Positions 26,078 to 35,598 are shown, numbered from the stretch's first letter. The stretch is DNA of 64,000 nt from Rathayibacter sp. VKM Ac-2857 (GCF_013205025.1 NZ_JABMLE010000003.1:1-64000), one strand, 5' to 3'. Notes: generated by a model not told the origin, from the sequence alone. Program-made: numbers and translations.

Positions 26078-28387
26078 ATGGCAGACAGCCGCACCGCAGA
26101 CGCCCGCATCGCCGTTCCCGACACCACCGCGAACGCGGCGGCCACTCCCGAGAAGGAGCAGCCCTACGCGGCGCTCGGGCTGAAGCCCGACGAGTACGCG
26201 AGCATCCGCGAGATCCTCGGCCGGCGCCCCACGAGCGGCGAGCTGGCGATGTACTCGGTGATGTGGAGCGAGCACTGCTCCTACAAGTCGTCGAAGATGT
26301 ACCTCCGCCAGTTCGGGCAGAAGGTCTCGCCCGCCATGAAGAAGAACCTCATGGTCGGCATGGGCGAGAACGCCGGCGTCGTCGACGTGGGCGAGGGCTG
26401 GGCCATCACCTTCAAGATCGAGAGCCACAACCACCCCAGCTACATCGAGCCGTTCCAGGGCGCTGCCACCGGCGTCGGCGGCATCGTCCGCGACATCATC
26501 TCGATGGGCGCCCGCCCCGTCGCCGTGATGGACGCGCTGCGCTTCGGCGACATCGACGACCCGGACACCGCGCGCGTCGTGCACGGCGTGGTCGCCGGCA
26601 TCTCCTTCTACGCCAACTGCCTCGGCCTGCCGAACATCGGCGGCGAGACCTACTTCGACTCCGTCTACCAGGGCAACCCGCTCGTCAACGCGCTCGCGGT
26701 CGGCGTCCTCCGCCACGAGGACCTGCACCTCGCCAACGCCCGCGGCGTGGGCAACAAGGTCGTGCTGTTCGGCGCGCGCACCGGCGGCGACGGCATCGGC
26801 GGCGCGTCGATCCTCGCCTCCGACAGCTTCGCCGACGGCGGCCCGACCAAGCGCCCGGCCGTGCAGGTCGGCGACCCCTTCGCCGAGAAGGTGCTCATCG
26901 AGTGCTGCCTCGAGCTGTTCCGCGACGACCTGGTCGAGGGCATCCAGGACCTCGGCGCCGCCGGCATCTCCTGCGCCACCTCCGAGCTCGCCTCGAACGG
27001 CGACGGCGGCATGTTCATCGAGCTCGACTCGGTGCTGCTGCGCGACCCCTCGCTGACGGCCGAGGAGATCCTGATGTCGGAGTCGCAGGAGCGGATGATG
27101 GCGGTCGTCCGCCCCGAGAAGCTCGACGCGTTCCTCGAGGTCGTGCGCAAGTGGGACGTCGAGACCAGCGTGCTCGGCGAGGTCACCGACTCCGGCCGCC
27201 TCATCATCAACTGGCACGGCGAGGAGATAGTGAACGTCGACCCGCGCACCGTCGCCGTCGACGGCCCGGTCTACGAGCGCCCGATCGCCTACCCCGCCTG
27301 GCTCGACGCCCTGCAGGCCGACTCCTCCTCGCGACTGCCGCGCTCGACCGAGGGCGACGCCCTCCGCGCCGAGACCCTCGCGCTGCTCGGCTCGGCGAAC
27401 CTCGCCGACAAGAGCTGGATCACCTCGCAGTACGACCGCTACGTGCTCGGCAACACCGCGCTGAGCTACCCCGACGACGGCGGCATGATCCGCGTCGACG
27501 AGGAGTCCGGACTGGGCTTCGCCGTCGCCACCGACGCCAACGGCCGCTGGTGCCAGCTCGACCCCGCGCAGGGCGCGCGTCTCGCGCTCGCCGAGGCGTT
27601 CCGCAACGTCGCCGTCACCGGAGCGACGCCCGTCGCCGTCTCGGACTGCCTGAACTTCGGCAGCCCCGAGAACCCCGAGGTGATGTGGCAGTTCCGCGAG
27701 GCGGTCGGCGCCCTCGCCGACGCGTGCCTCGAGCTCGAGATCCCCGTCACCGGCGGCAACGTCTCGTTCTACAACCAGACCGGCGACGTGCCGATCTTCC
27801 CGACGCCCGTCGTCGGCGTCCTCGGCGTGATCGACGACGTCGCGCGCCGTATCCCCTCCGGCTGGCAGGACGAGGGCGACAACGTCTACCTGCTCGGCGT
27901 CACCCGCGACGAGCTCGACGGCTCCGCGTGGGCCGGGACCGTGCACGACCACCTCGGCGGCCGTCCTCCGCAACTCGACCTCGCGGCCGAGAAGGCGCTG
28001 GCCGAGCTCATCGCGGCCGGCTCGACCGAGTCGCTGATCGCCTCCGCGCACGACCTCGCCGACGGCGGCCTCGTCGTCGCGCTGGCCGAGTCCGCGCTGC
28101 GGTTCGGCGTGGGCGTGCGGATCTGGCTGGACGAGCTGATGGAGCGCGACGGCGTCGATGCGACCGCCGCCCTCTTCTCGGAGTCGACCGGCCGCGTGCT
28201 CGTCTCGGTGCCGCGCGAGGACGACGTGAAGTTCCGCGGCCTGTGCGAGGGCCGGGGCTACCCGGTGCTCCGGATCGGCGTCACCGACGCCGAGTCGCCC
28301 GTCGTCGAGGTCCAGGGCCTCTTCACCGTGCCGCTCGAGGAGCTGCGCGCCGTGAACGGCGCCGTGCTGCCCTCCCGCTTCGCCTGA
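26078..28387 (+). CDS. purL: Phosphoribosylformylglycinamidine synthase subunit PurL
   Basis: A 769-residue small-type PurL, which needs PurS and PurQ partners. The N-terminal [16 protein letters not shown], the glycine-rich [20 protein letters not shown] nucleotide region, the linker [16 protein letters not shown] and the second-half [11 protein letters not shown] are diagnostic. It converts FGAR to FGAM in purine synthesis. Start ATG 26078 is preceded by CTGGAG; a -10-like TAGGAT is near 26032-26037. Its partners purS-purQ lie 18.5 kb upstream on the same strand. Confidence 0.97.
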   Translation: MADSRTADARIAVPDTTANAAATPEKEQPYAALGLKPDEYASIREILGRRPTSGELAMYSVMWSEHCSYKSSKMYLRQFGQKVSPAMKKNLMVGMGENAGVVDVGEGWAITFKIESHNHPSYIEPFQGAATGVGGIVRDIISMGARPVAVMDALRFGDIDDPDTARVVHGVVAGISFYANCLGLPNIGGETYFDSVYQGNPLVNALAVGVLRHEDLHLANARGVGNKVVLFGARTGGDGIGGASILASDSFADGGPTKRPAVQVGDPFAEKVLIECCLELFRDDLVEGIQDLGAAGISCATSELASNGDGGMFIELDSVLLRDPSLTAEEILMSESQERMMAVVRPEKLDAFLEVVRKWDVETSVLGEVTDSGRLIINWHGEEIVNVDPRTVAVDGPVYERPIAYPAWLDALQADSSSRLPRSTEGDALRAETLALLGSANLADKSWITSQYDRYVLGNTALSYPDDGGMIRVDEESGLGFAVATDANGRWCQLDPAQGARLALAEAFRNVAVTGATPVAVSDCLNFGSPENPEVMWQFREAVGALADACLELEIPVTGGNVSFYNQTGDVPIFPTPVVGVLGVIDDVARRIPSGWQDEGDNVYLLGVTRDELDGSAWAGTVHDHLGGRPPQLDLAAEKALAELIAAGSTESLIASAHDLADGGLVVALAESALRFGVGVRIWLDELMERDGVDATAALFSESTGRVLVSVPREDDVKFRGLCEGRGYPVLRIGVTDAESPVVEVQGLFTVPLEELRAVNGAVLPSRFA

Positions 28388-28419
28388 GGGGCGCTCTCCG
28401 GAGCCCGCCCCACTCTCCA

Positions 28420-29035
28420 AAAGTTGCGGTAGTCGCACCCGACTACCGCAACTTTCGAGGACTCGACGCGCGCGTTCACCCGCGCCCCACGGCCGGGCCC
28501 GCGCGCGTCCGCAGGGCCCGCACCACTCTCCAGAAGTTGCGGTAATCGCACGCCGCTACCGCAACTTCGGAGGAGTCGCCCGCACCGTCCTCCGGCCTAA
28601 CCGTCTCCTCTGCGCGAGTCTCCAAAAGTTGCGGTAGTCGCGCTCGACTACCGCAACTTCCGAGGAGTGGCCCGCACCGCCCGCCGGCGCACCCGGCCGA
28701 GTCTCTAAAAGTTGCGGTAGTCGCGCTCGACTACCGCAACTTTCGAGGACTCGGTTCGCGCATTCGCCGGCGGCCCGCGGGGCCCCGCGGCAGGGCCCGC
28801 GCGCGTCCGCAGAGCCCGCACCAGTCTCCAGAAGTTGCGGTAGTCGCGCTCCACTACCACGACTTTGGAGGAGTCGCCCGTGTCGAGCTCGTCCGCATGA
28901 GTCTCCAGAAGTTGCGGTAGTCGCGCTCGACTACTGCAACTTTCGAGGAGTGGAGCGGGTGCACCGCCGTGGGCGCCCTCGAGTCCGCTGAGGTGGTCGG
29001 ACTCAGTGGTCGAGTACGACAACTCTAGAGGAGTG
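28420..29035. repeat. Array of six hairpins (AAAGTTGCGGTAGTCG family)
   Basis: Six inverted repeats share arms AAAGTTGCGGTAGTCG and CGACTACCGCAACTTT with a 4-base loop. They sit at 28420-28455 (perfect 16-bp arms), 28533-28568, 28626-28660, 28708-28743 (perfect), 28831-28866 and 28909-28942, with starts 78-123 bp apart; a decayed seventh lies near 29004-29035. Each is followed by CGAGGAG or similar. Parts of the spacers are also repeated (after copies 1 and 4). No gene is seen in 28388-29083. These are distinct from the REPIN-like family. Confidence 0.92.
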
Positions 29036-29083
29036 GGCAAAGCCCGGGTTCCGGGATTACGGAATGTTTGCAATAGTGGAGGC

Positions 29084-29614
29084 ATGACCTCCGAACGTGA
29101 TCTCGCCGTCGAGCTCGACGAGCTGCGGGAGCGGCTCGAGCGGCTCGAGGGGGCCGCGCTCGTCGCGACGCCCGGCAGTATCGCGGCCGACCCGGCGCAC
29201 GACGATCCGTTCTGGGCGCTCAGCGCGCTCAAGGAGCGGCTGCCCGCGCCCGGCGGGGTCGTCTTCGCGGGTGCCGTCGCCACTCCGGCCGGACCGGTCG
29301 AGTGGCAGTACGGCCTCAGCACCGACGCGTTCTTCGAGCGCGACTGGGGCTCGAGCCCGGGCCCGGCGGCGCTGGCCGCACTGGGCAGCCCGGTGCGCCT
29401 GCGCTTCCTCCAGGCCGTGGCGGGCGGAGTCGAGACGGTGGCGCAGCTCGCCGAGAGCGAGGGCGCCGGCACGACCGGCCAGATCTACCACCACGTCAAC
29501 CAGCTGGTCGCGGCGGGCTGGCTCGAGGCGCGCGGGCGCGGCCGATACGGCATCCCGCCCGCGCGCCTCGTTCCCCTGCTGACGATCCTGCTCGCCGCCG
29601 GAGGTCCCCGATGA
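29084..29614 (+). CDS. Winged-helix (ArsR-like) transcriptional regulator
   Basis: A 176-residue protein. A short coiled coil (LAVELDELRERLERLEGAAL) is followed by a winged-helix domain at about 105-170: ALAALGSPVRLRFLQAVAGG, VETVAQLAESEGAGTTGQIY with HHVNQLVAAGWLEARGRGRY as recognition helix and wing. It ends with an ATGA overlap onto the serine hydrolase gene, which it probably controls. GGAGG is only one base from the ATG, so translation might instead be leaderless. Confidence 0.85.
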   Translation: MTSERDLAVELDELRERLERLEGAALVATPGSIAADPAHDDPFWALSALKERLPAPGGVVFAGAVATPAGPVEWQYGLSTDAFFERDWGSSPGPAALAALGSPVRLRFLQAVAGGVETVAQLAESEGAGTTGQIYHHVNQLVAAGWLEARGRGRYGIPPARLVPLLTILLAAGGPR

Positions 29615-30693
29615 GAACCCGCACCCGCCTGATCGCCGCCGCCGCGGCCGTCGCCGTGCTCGCAAGCGGCGTGCTGCTGCGCCCGCATGCGCCCCGCCTC
29701 TCGGCCGAGCGCACCGGCGACGCCGCGATCGCGCAGTGGCTGTCCGAGCGAGCCGACGGCACCCGCGACCGGCTGGTCGCCGCGGTGGTCACCCCGGACG
29801 GCGTCCGCTTCGCCGGTCTCGGCGCCGACGCGAGCTCCGAGGTCGAGATCGGCTCGGTGACCAAGACGATGACCGCACTGCTCCTCGCGCAGAGCGCCGA
29901 CGCGGGGACGGTCGCCCTCGACGACCGGGCCGGCGACCACGCCGAGCTGGGCGGCTTCGACGGCACGCTGGAGGAGCTGGCGAGTCACCGCTCCGGGCTC
30001 CCGCGACTCTCCTCGGCCCCGCTCGATCTGGCGGCGACGCTCGTCGCGCAGCTGCGCGGCGTCGATCCGTACGCCACGTTCTCGCCTGAGGACGTCCTGC
30101 GCCAGGCGGCGAGCGCCGGTGGCGGCGGGGCGGAGGAGGTCGCGTACTCCAACCTCGGCGTCGCCGTGCTGGGGCAGACCGTCGCCCGCGCGGAGGGAGC
30201 CGACTACGCCGACCTGGTCCGCGAGCGGATCTTCGCGCCGCTCGGGATGACCGGCAGCTCGGTCCCCGTCTCGGCGGACGCCCTCGCGCCGGACGCGCCC
30301 ACGGGCCACTCCGAGAGCGGCCGTGCGGTCGGTCCGTGGACGCTCGAGGGCTACGCGCCGGCGGGAGGCGTCCGCTCGACCGCCGAGGACATGGCGCGGT
30401 ACGCGAGCGCCCTGCTCATCGACGACCCGGCGCTCGGCGTCCCGGCCGCGACCGTCCTCGGTCCCCGCTTCGACGCCGGCGACGGCGACCACATCGGTCT
30501 CGCCTGGTTCACCTCCCCGGCGGCCGACGGCGGAGAGACGACCTGGCACAACGGCGGCACCGCCGGCTACGCGACCAAGCTCGCGATGGATCGGGAGCGC
30601 GGCGTCGCCGTCTTCGTCAACTCGAGCACTGCGACCTCGGTCGACCGGCTCGGCCTCGACCTGCTCGCCCACGTCTTGGAGGAGGAGGCATGA
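29611..30693 (+). CDS. Beta-lactamase-fold serine hydrolase, secreted or membrane-anchored
   Basis: A 360-residue class C beta-lactamase/PBP4*-like protein. A hydrophobic N-terminal segment (residues 8-23) acts as a signal or anchor. Catalytic motifs are SVTK (S-x-x-K), YSN (Y-x-N) and HNGGT in place of KTG, as usual in esterase/D-aminopeptidase relatives. It is coupled on both sides: ATGA overlaps with the regulator before and the membrane protein after. Substrate unknown; peptidoglycan or D-amino peptide hydrolysis is plausible. Confidence 0.9.
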   Translation: MRTRTRLIAAAAAVAVLASGVLLRPHAPRLSAERTGDAAIAQWLSERADGTRDRLVAAVVTPDGVRFAGLGADASSEVEIGSVTKTMTALLLAQSADAGTVALDDRAGDHAELGGFDGTLEELASHRSGLPRLSSAPLDLAATLVAQLRGVDPYATFSPEDVLRQAASAGGGGAEEVAYSNLGVAVLGQTVARAEGADYADLVRERIFAPLGMTGSSVPVSADALAPDAPTGHSESGRAVGPWTLEGYAPAGGVRSTAEDMARYASALLIDDPALGVPAATVLGPRFDAGDGDHIGLAWFTSPAADGGETTWHNGGTAGYATKLAMDRERGVAVFVNSSTATSVDRLGLDLLAHVLEEEA

Positions 30694-31055
30694 TCCTCGC
30701 GACGCTGATCGCCCTCGCCGTGACGGTCTTCACCGTCGGCCGCTTCGCGCTCGGGAGCATCCCCTGGCGCCGGACCGCGAAGCACCTGGACAGCGACCGC
30801 CTGCGCGTGCTCACCCGCGGCGTCGAATCGGCGCTCGTGCTGCTGCTGGCGCGGGTGCTCGCCGATTGGACGCTCGTCACCCTCGTGCCGTGGTTCGCCC
30901 TCGTGGCGCTGGCGGCGGCCGGGACGTTCGGAGCCGTGGTGCGCTGGCCCGCCCTCCCCTGGCTCGAGGACCCGGCGAAGCGCCGCGCCCGGACCACCGG
31001 CTTCGCTGCGACCGTGGCGCTCTCGGCCCTCTTCGTCGGCGTGATCGGGCTCTGA
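30690..31055 (+). CDS. Small membrane protein of unknown function
   Basis: A 121-residue protein with three to four predicted membrane segments (about 2-22, 43-60, 62-82 and 102-120) and basic loops between. No family recognised. It begins with ATGA overlapping the stop of the serine hydrolase gene and GGAGGAGG just upstream, so it is the third cistron of the regulator-hydrolase operon. It may assist or anchor the hydrolase; this is only inferred from linkage. Confidence 0.75.
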   Translation: MILATLIALAVTVFTVGRFALGSIPWRRTAKHLDSDRLRVLTRGVESALVLLLARVLADWTLVTLVPWFALVALAAAGTFGAVVRWPALPWLEDPAKRRARTTGFAATVALSALFVGVIGL

Positions 31056-31062
31056 CCACGCA

Positions 31063-31355
31063 GGATCCACTGGGAAGAGACGCCCGCCTGCATGCTGGTC
31101 GAGTAGCCCCGCAGGGGCGTATCGAGACCCGCCGTCCTCAGCAGGGCGGGTCAGCAGCCTCAGGTTCTGACGGTGGGGGATCTCGATACGCCCGCTCCGC
31201 GGGCTACTCGATCAGCACGAGGCTCCCCTGCTGGTCGAGTAGCCCCGCAGGGGCGTATCGAGACCCACCACCCTCAACAGGGCGGGACTGCAGACCCGAC
31301 TCCCGGTGACGCGGGATCTCGATACGCCCTCTGCGAGGGCTACTCGATCAGCATG
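31063..31355. repeat. Two REPIN-like elements with an alternative-end fragment
   Basis: Complete elements lie at 31091-31218 and 31226-31355 (128 and 130 bp), both G-type left and A-type right, the reverse orientation of those at 22.6 kb. Immediately before, 31063-31090 carries the alternative end segment (CTGGGAAGAGACGCCCGC). Degenerate half-elements continue to about 31410. Confidence 0.88.
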
Positions 31356-31416
31356 GGCCGGCGGGCGCGTTGATCGGCATGCACGGCGGCTGCTCGATCG
31401 GTGGGGAGCGCCGCGC

Positions 31417-32004
31417 TCAGCCGGCCTGCACCGGCAGCGGCTCCGGCTCGGCGTTGTCGAGGACGCGGCCGTTCTGGTCGCCGACGGTCAGCACCGTCGA
31501 CGGGCTGAGGTTGAGGGTGTCGCCGCCGTAGAGGCTGCTCAGGGTGACGCCGTCGCGGCGCACGGAGTTGAGCGCGTCGAGGTAGTCGGGACTCACGCAG
31601 AAGCGGTCGGCGATCAGCGCCGGGTTGTCGCCGGCGGCGACCACGTACGCGGCGGGCGTCCCATCGGTCGCGGTGCGCGCCGTCCCCGCCGCTCCCTCGC
31701 GGGTCCCGCCGTCGCGCACGACCTCGAGGTCGACGTCGCCGATCGAGCCGGCGGTGCCGAGGGGGGAGATCACGCACTCCTCGGTCGCGCCGACGGGCAC
31801 CGGGGCGAGCGTGACACTCGGCACCGGGCGCGGACCGGCCGACACCGCCTCGGCGCTGGGGGCGCTCGCGGCCGTCGCGGAGCTCGCCGCTCCGGAGTCC
31901 GCGGTCGGCGCCGCGTCGGGAACGTCCGCCGCCGACGTGCAGCCGGCGAGCAGGAGGGTGCTCGCGAGCACGATCACGATGCGCTGAGTCGTCTTCGATG
32001 CCAC
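31417..32004 (-). CDS. LysM-domain lipoprotein
   Basis: A 195-residue lipoprotein: signal peptide with lipobox LLAGC (Cys22), an Ala/Ser-rich linker, and a C-terminal LysM-like domain (AAYVVAAGDNPALIADRFCV, LDALNSVRR, LYGGDTLNL). LysM domains bind peptidoglycan, so the protein is likely attached to both membrane and wall. The domain carries Cys residues (CVISPL, RFCVS) that could form a disulphide. Divergent from the aldo/keto reductase with 100 bases between. Confidence 0.85.
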   Translation of the reverse strand: MASKTTQRIVIVLASTLLLAGCTSAADVPDAAPTADSGAASSATAASAPSAEAVSAGPRPVPSVTLAPVPVGATEECVISPLGTAGSIGDVDLEVVRDGGTREGAAGTARTATDGTPAAYVVAAGDNPALIADRFCVSPDYLDALNSVRRDGVTLSSLYGGDTLNLSPSTVLTVGDQNGRVLDNAEPEPLPVQAG

Positions 32005-32104
32005 TCCCAGACTCTAACCCGCACGGCGATTAACCTCCTCCCCCGCTGAATCCCATCGCCGACGCCTGTTGGACAGCGCGCCCGCGGAGGCGTCAACTGG
32101 AGAC

Positions 32105-33112
32105 ATGCAGTACACGAATCTCGGCCGCACCGGTCTGTCCGTCTCCCGCGCCGTCCTGGGCACCATGAACTTCGGCCCGGAGACGAGCGAGCCCGACTCG
32201 TTCGCGATCATGGACCGCGCCCACGAGCTCGGCGTCAACTTCTTCGACACCGCGAACGTCTACGGCGGCGAGGGCGGACGCGGCGCGACGGAGGAGATCG
32301 TCGGCCGCTGGTTCGCCCGGGGCGGCGAGCGCCGCGAACGCACGGTCCTCGCGACCAAGCTCTACGGCGACATGGAGCAGCACGCCGCGCCCGGCGCCGA
32401 GCGCGGCCGCGACTCCTGGCCCAACGGCGGGCGCCTCTCCGCCCTGAACATCCGCCGCGCGCTCGACGACAGCCTGCGCCGCCTGCAGACCGACCACATC
32501 GACCTGTACCAGTTCCACCACGTCGACCGGACGACGCCCTGGGACGAGATCTGGCAGGCGATGGAGGTCGCCGTGCAGCAGGGCAAGGTCCTCTACGTCG
32601 GCTCGAGCAACTTCGCCGGCTGGCACATCGCCCAGGCACAGGAGGCGGCGCGCGACCGCCGCTTCACCGGCCTCTCCTCCGAGCAGTCCATCTACAACCT
32701 GCTCGTGCGCGACATCGAGCGCGAGGTCCTGCCCGCCGCGCAGCACTACGGGCTCGGCGTCATCCCCTGGTCGCCGCTGCAGGGCGGACTGCTCGGCGGC
32801 GTGATCGAGAAGACGGAGTCGGGCAGCCGTCGCGCCTCCGCCCGCTCGCTCGAGGCGATCGAGAAGAACCGCCCTGCGCTGGAGCAGTACGAGGCCTTCG
32901 CCCGCGAGCGCGGCATCGCGCCGGGTGAGCTCGCGCTCGCCTGGCTGCTGCACCAGCCGGGCGTCACCGGTCCGATCACCGGCCCGCGCACCATGGAGCA
33001 GCTCGAGAGCGCCGTCGCGGCCGTCGACATCGCGCTCGAGCCGGCCGACCTGGCCCGCCTCGACGAGATCTTCCCCGGCCACCGCACGGCGCCGGAGGAC
33101 TACGCCTGGTGA
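32105..33112 (+). CDS. Aldo/keto reductase
   Basis: A 335-residue AKR-family NADPH oxidoreductase. The catalytic set is visible: Asp and Tyr in FFDTANVYGG, Lys in VLATKLYG, and His in YQFHHVD. The NADPH-binding C-terminal half ends with GPITGPRTMEQLESAVAAVD. ATG 32105 is preceded by CTGGAGAC; an upstream in-frame ATG at 32069 has no ribosome site. Substrate unknown. Another AKR gene lies just downstream, beyond the repeat cluster. Confidence 0.92.
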   Translation: MQYTNLGRTGLSVSRAVLGTMNFGPETSEPDSFAIMDRAHELGVNFFDTANVYGGEGGRGATEEIVGRWFARGGERRERTVLATKLYGDMEQHAAPGAERGRDSWPNGGRLSALNIRRALDDSLRRLQTDHIDLYQFHHVDRTTPWDEIWQAMEVAVQQGKVLYVGSSNFAGWHIAQAQEAARDRRFTGLSSEQSIYNLLVRDIEREVLPAAQHYGLGVIPWSPLQGGLLGGVIEKTESGSRRASARSLEAIEKNRPALEQYEAFARERGIAPGELALAWLLHQPGVTGPITGPRTMEQLESAVAAVDIALEPADLARLDEIFPGHRTAPEDYAW

Positions 33113-33151
33113 GCGGCCTGCCCCGCTGATCGAGCGGGGCGCTCCCCCGTT

Positions 33152-33388
33152 CATGCTGATCGAGCAGCTCGCGCAGCGGGCGCATCCCATGCTGATCGAA
33201 TAGCCCGCGCAGCAGGCGCATTTCATGCTGATCGAGTAGCCCGCGCGCCGTGTGCATTTCATGCTGATCGAGTAGCCCGCGCAGCGGGCGTCTCGAGATC
33301 CACCACCGCCGGAAGACGAGTCCGCAGACCCGTCCTGCTGGTGACGGTGGGTCTCGATACGCCCCTGCGGGGCTACTCGACCAGCATG
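33152..33388. repeat. 36-bp tandem half-element array ending in a REPIN-like element
   Basis: Half-elements beginning CATGCTGATCGA start at 33152, 33188, 33224 and 33260, exactly 36 bp apart. The last is the left end of a complete 129-bp element (33260-33388, A-left, G-right). Inner stems vary between units. The array sits between two co-directional aldo/keto reductase genes. Confidence 0.9.
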
Positions 33389-33432
33389 ACGATCTCCCCT
33401 CCCATGACACCCCCTACTCGGAAAGAGAACCC

Positions 33433-34290
33433 ATGAAGCAGCGCAGCATCGGCGACATCAGCGTCGGCAGCATCGGACTCGGCGGCATGCCGATGTCGAT
33501 CGAGGGCCGCCCCGACCGCGAGCGGTCGATCGCCACCATCCACGCCGCCCTCGACGCCGGCGTCACCCTCATCGACACGGCGGACGCCTACCACCAGGGC
33601 GGCGACGCCGACCTCGGCCACAACGAGCTGCTCATCGCCGAGGCGCTCCGCGGCTACGGCGGCGACACCTCCGGGGTGCTCGTCGCCACCAAGGGCGGGC
33701 ACCTCCGCCCCGAGCCGGGCGTCTGGACGCAGGACGGCCGCCCCGAGTACCTGAAGGAGGCGGCCCGCGCCTCCGCGCAGCGCCTCGGCGTCGACGCGAT
33801 CGGCCTCTACCAGTACCACCGCCCCGACCCCGAGGTGCCCTACGCCGACTCGATCGGCGCGCTCGCCGAGCTGCTCGACGAGGGAGTGATCCTCCGCGCC
33901 GGCATCTCGAACGCCGACCCGGACCAGATCCGCGAGGCGCACGGGATCCTCGGCGACCGCCTGGTCTCGGTGCAGAACCAGTTCTCGCCGAAGTTCCGCT
34001 CCAGCGAGCCGGAGCTCGAGCTCTGCGCCGAGCTGGGCCTCGCCTTCCTGCCATGGAGCCCGCTGGGCGGCATCACCTCGGCCGCCGAGCTGGGCACGTC
34101 GTTCGCGGCGTTCGCCACCGTCGCCGAGGCGCACGACGTGTCGCCGCAGGTCGTCTGCCTGGCCTGGGAGCTGGCGAAGTCGCCGACCGTCATCCCGATC
34201 CCCGGCTCCTCGCGCCCCGAGAGCATCCGCGACTCGGCGACGGCGGCCGACCTCGAGCTGACCCCGGAGGAGCTCGCCTCGCTCGACTGA
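33433..34290 (+). CDS. Aldo/keto reductase
   Basis: A 285-residue AKR. Catalytic residues in LIDTADAYHQGG, VATKGG and YQYHRPD; NADPH site in IPIPGSSRPESIRDS. It is shorter than the neighbouring AKR and only distantly related to it, closer to the YdbC-like group. RBS GGAAAGAG precedes ATG 33433. Substrate unknown. Confidence 0.92.
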   Translation: MKQRSIGDISVGSIGLGGMPMSIEGRPDRERSIATIHAALDAGVTLIDTADAYHQGGDADLGHNELLIAEALRGYGGDTSGVLVATKGGHLRPEPGVWTQDGRPEYLKEAARASAQRLGVDAIGLYQYHRPDPEVPYADSIGALAELLDEGVILRAGISNADPDQIREAHGILGDRLVSVQNQFSPKFRSSEPELELCAELGLAFLPWSPLGGITSAAELGTSFAAFATVAEAHDVSPQVVCLAWELAKSPTVIPIPGSSRPESIRDSATAADLELTPEELASLD

Positions 34291-34300
34291 GCGATCGCCT

Positions 34301-34534
34301 CATGCTGGTCGAGTAGCGCGCAGCGCGTATCGAGACCCACGCTCCGCACGACGGTGGATCTCGATACGCCCTCTCCGAGGGCTACTCGATCAACATGCAG
34401 GACCCGCTCCGCGAGTTTCCTCGATCAGCAGGCGGCCCATGCTGGTCGAGTAGCGCGCAGCGCGTACCGAGACCCACCCACCGGACGACGGCGGATCTCG
34501 GTACGCCCTCTCCGAGGGCTACTCGATCAGCATG
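34301..34534. repeat. Two short-class REPIN-like elements
   Basis: Complete short elements at 34301-34396 (96 bp) and 34438-34534 (97 bp), both G-left and A-right, lacking the GTCTGCAG core. They are near copies of each other with an inner stem of the GCGCGCAGCGCG type on the left and CCCTCTCCGAGGG on the right. Degenerate half-elements lie between and after them. Confidence 0.88.
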
Positions 34535-34593
34535 AAAGGGCCGGCTCCGCGGGCTGATCGATCAGCACGAACGGGCCCCGCGCGGGCCGTCGA

Positions 34594-35472
34594 TCAGCGG
34601 GCGGAGGCGCCCGGCAGCGCCGCGACGAAGGCGCGCGCCGCGGCCGTCGGCCGCTCCGGGAGGGCGACCATGGTGCGCCAGACCAGCAGCGGGTCCTCCA
34701 GCGGCACCGCGCGCAGGCCGCCCGGCCGCTTCTCGGCGAAGTGGGCCGGCACGACGGCCACGCCCATGCCGTACTCGACGAGGTCGAGCAGGGTGTGCAC
34801 GTCGTTCACCTCGAGCTCCACCTCGAACGCCAGGCCGTGCGCGGCGAACGCCTGGGCCGCGAGGTGGCTCGCGCCCCAGTGCTCCTGCAGGCCGACGATC
34901 GTCTGCCCCTCCAGGTCCGGGATCCGGCACACCGGCCGGTCGGCGAGCGGATGCTCCGGATGCGCGAGCACCGCGAAGCCCTCGCTCGCGAGCGGCCGCG
35001 TGACCACTCCGGCCGGCACCGCGCCGATGTCGGCGACCAGCGCGAGATCGAGCCGCCCACTGCCCACCGCGTCGAGCAGCGTGCCCGAGCCGTCGTGGGT
35101 CAGCCGCAGCCCGACGCCCGGGTGCTGCTCGCGGAAGGTCGCGAGCTCGCGCGGCAGATGCACGCCGCCGAGGCACTCCTCGGTGCCGACCGCGAGGCTG
35201 CCCCGCAGCACGCCCTGCACCGCCAGCACCGCGTCGCGGGCGGCGAGCGCGCTGGCGACCGACTGCTCCGACTCCGCCAGCATCGCCCGGCCGGCCGGCG
35301 TCAGCTCGACCCGGCGGGTGCTCCGCGTGAACAGCGGGCTGCCCAGCTCGCTCTCGAGCGCGCGGATCGACGCGGAGAGGCCCGACTGCGAGATCTGCAG
35401 GGCGCTCGCCGCGCGGGTGAAGTGCTGCTCCTTCGCGACGGCGAGGAAGTGTTCGAGCTGGCGCAGTTCCAT
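34594..35472 (-). CDS. LysR-family transcriptional regulator
   Basis: A 292-residue LTTR. The N-terminal helix-turn-helix is MELRQLEHFLAVAKEQHFTR followed by AASALQISQSGLSASIRALE; residues about 90-290 form the periplasmic-binding-like effector domain. ATG 35472 has GAGGA seven bases upstream; an in-frame GTG/ATG ten codons earlier is less likely. No divergent partner gene: upstream lies TetR in the same direction, so the target is unclear. Confidence 0.92.
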   Translation of the reverse strand: MELRQLEHFLAVAKEQHFTRAASALQISQSGLSASIRALESELGSPLFTRSTRRVELTPAGRAMLAESEQSVASALAARDAVLAVQGVLRGSLAVGTEECLGGVHLPRELATFREQHPGVGLRLTHDGSGTLLDAVGSGRLDLALVADIGAVPAGVVTRPLASEGFAVLAHPEHPLADRPVCRIPDLEGQTIVGLQEHWGASHLAAQAFAAHGLAFEVELEVNDVHTLLDLVEYGMGVAVVPAHFAEKRPGGLRAVPLEDPLLVWRTMVALPERPTAAARAFVAALPGASAR

Positions 35473-35521
35473 GGGTCCATCCTCGTCGCGCACGGGCACC
35501 ACCGGGACCGGTTGCGCCGCA

Positions 35522-35590
35522 GCGGATCAGCACCGGGCCGATCAGCGCACCCGGATCAGCGCACCCGGCTCAGCGCACCCGGCTCAGCGG
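35522..35590. repeat. Short tandem repeat (about 15 bp)
   Basis: Four to five copies of a 15-bp unit built on GATCAGCGCACCCG or GCTCAGCGCACCCG fill the gap between the LysR start and TetR stop. It looks like local slippage expansion; no regulatory role is evident. Confidence 0.8.
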
Positions 35591-35598
35591 CTCGACGC

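Noticed and set aside
28420-28942. Possible CRISPR array
   Set aside because: Repeats are full palindromes with 4-base loops and irregular 78-123 bp spacing, the spacers themselves are partly repeated, and there are no cas genes.
33152-33295. Possible CRISPR-like 36-bp repeats
   Set aside because: The 36-bp units are directly adjacent without unique spacers and match half of the dispersed intergenic element.
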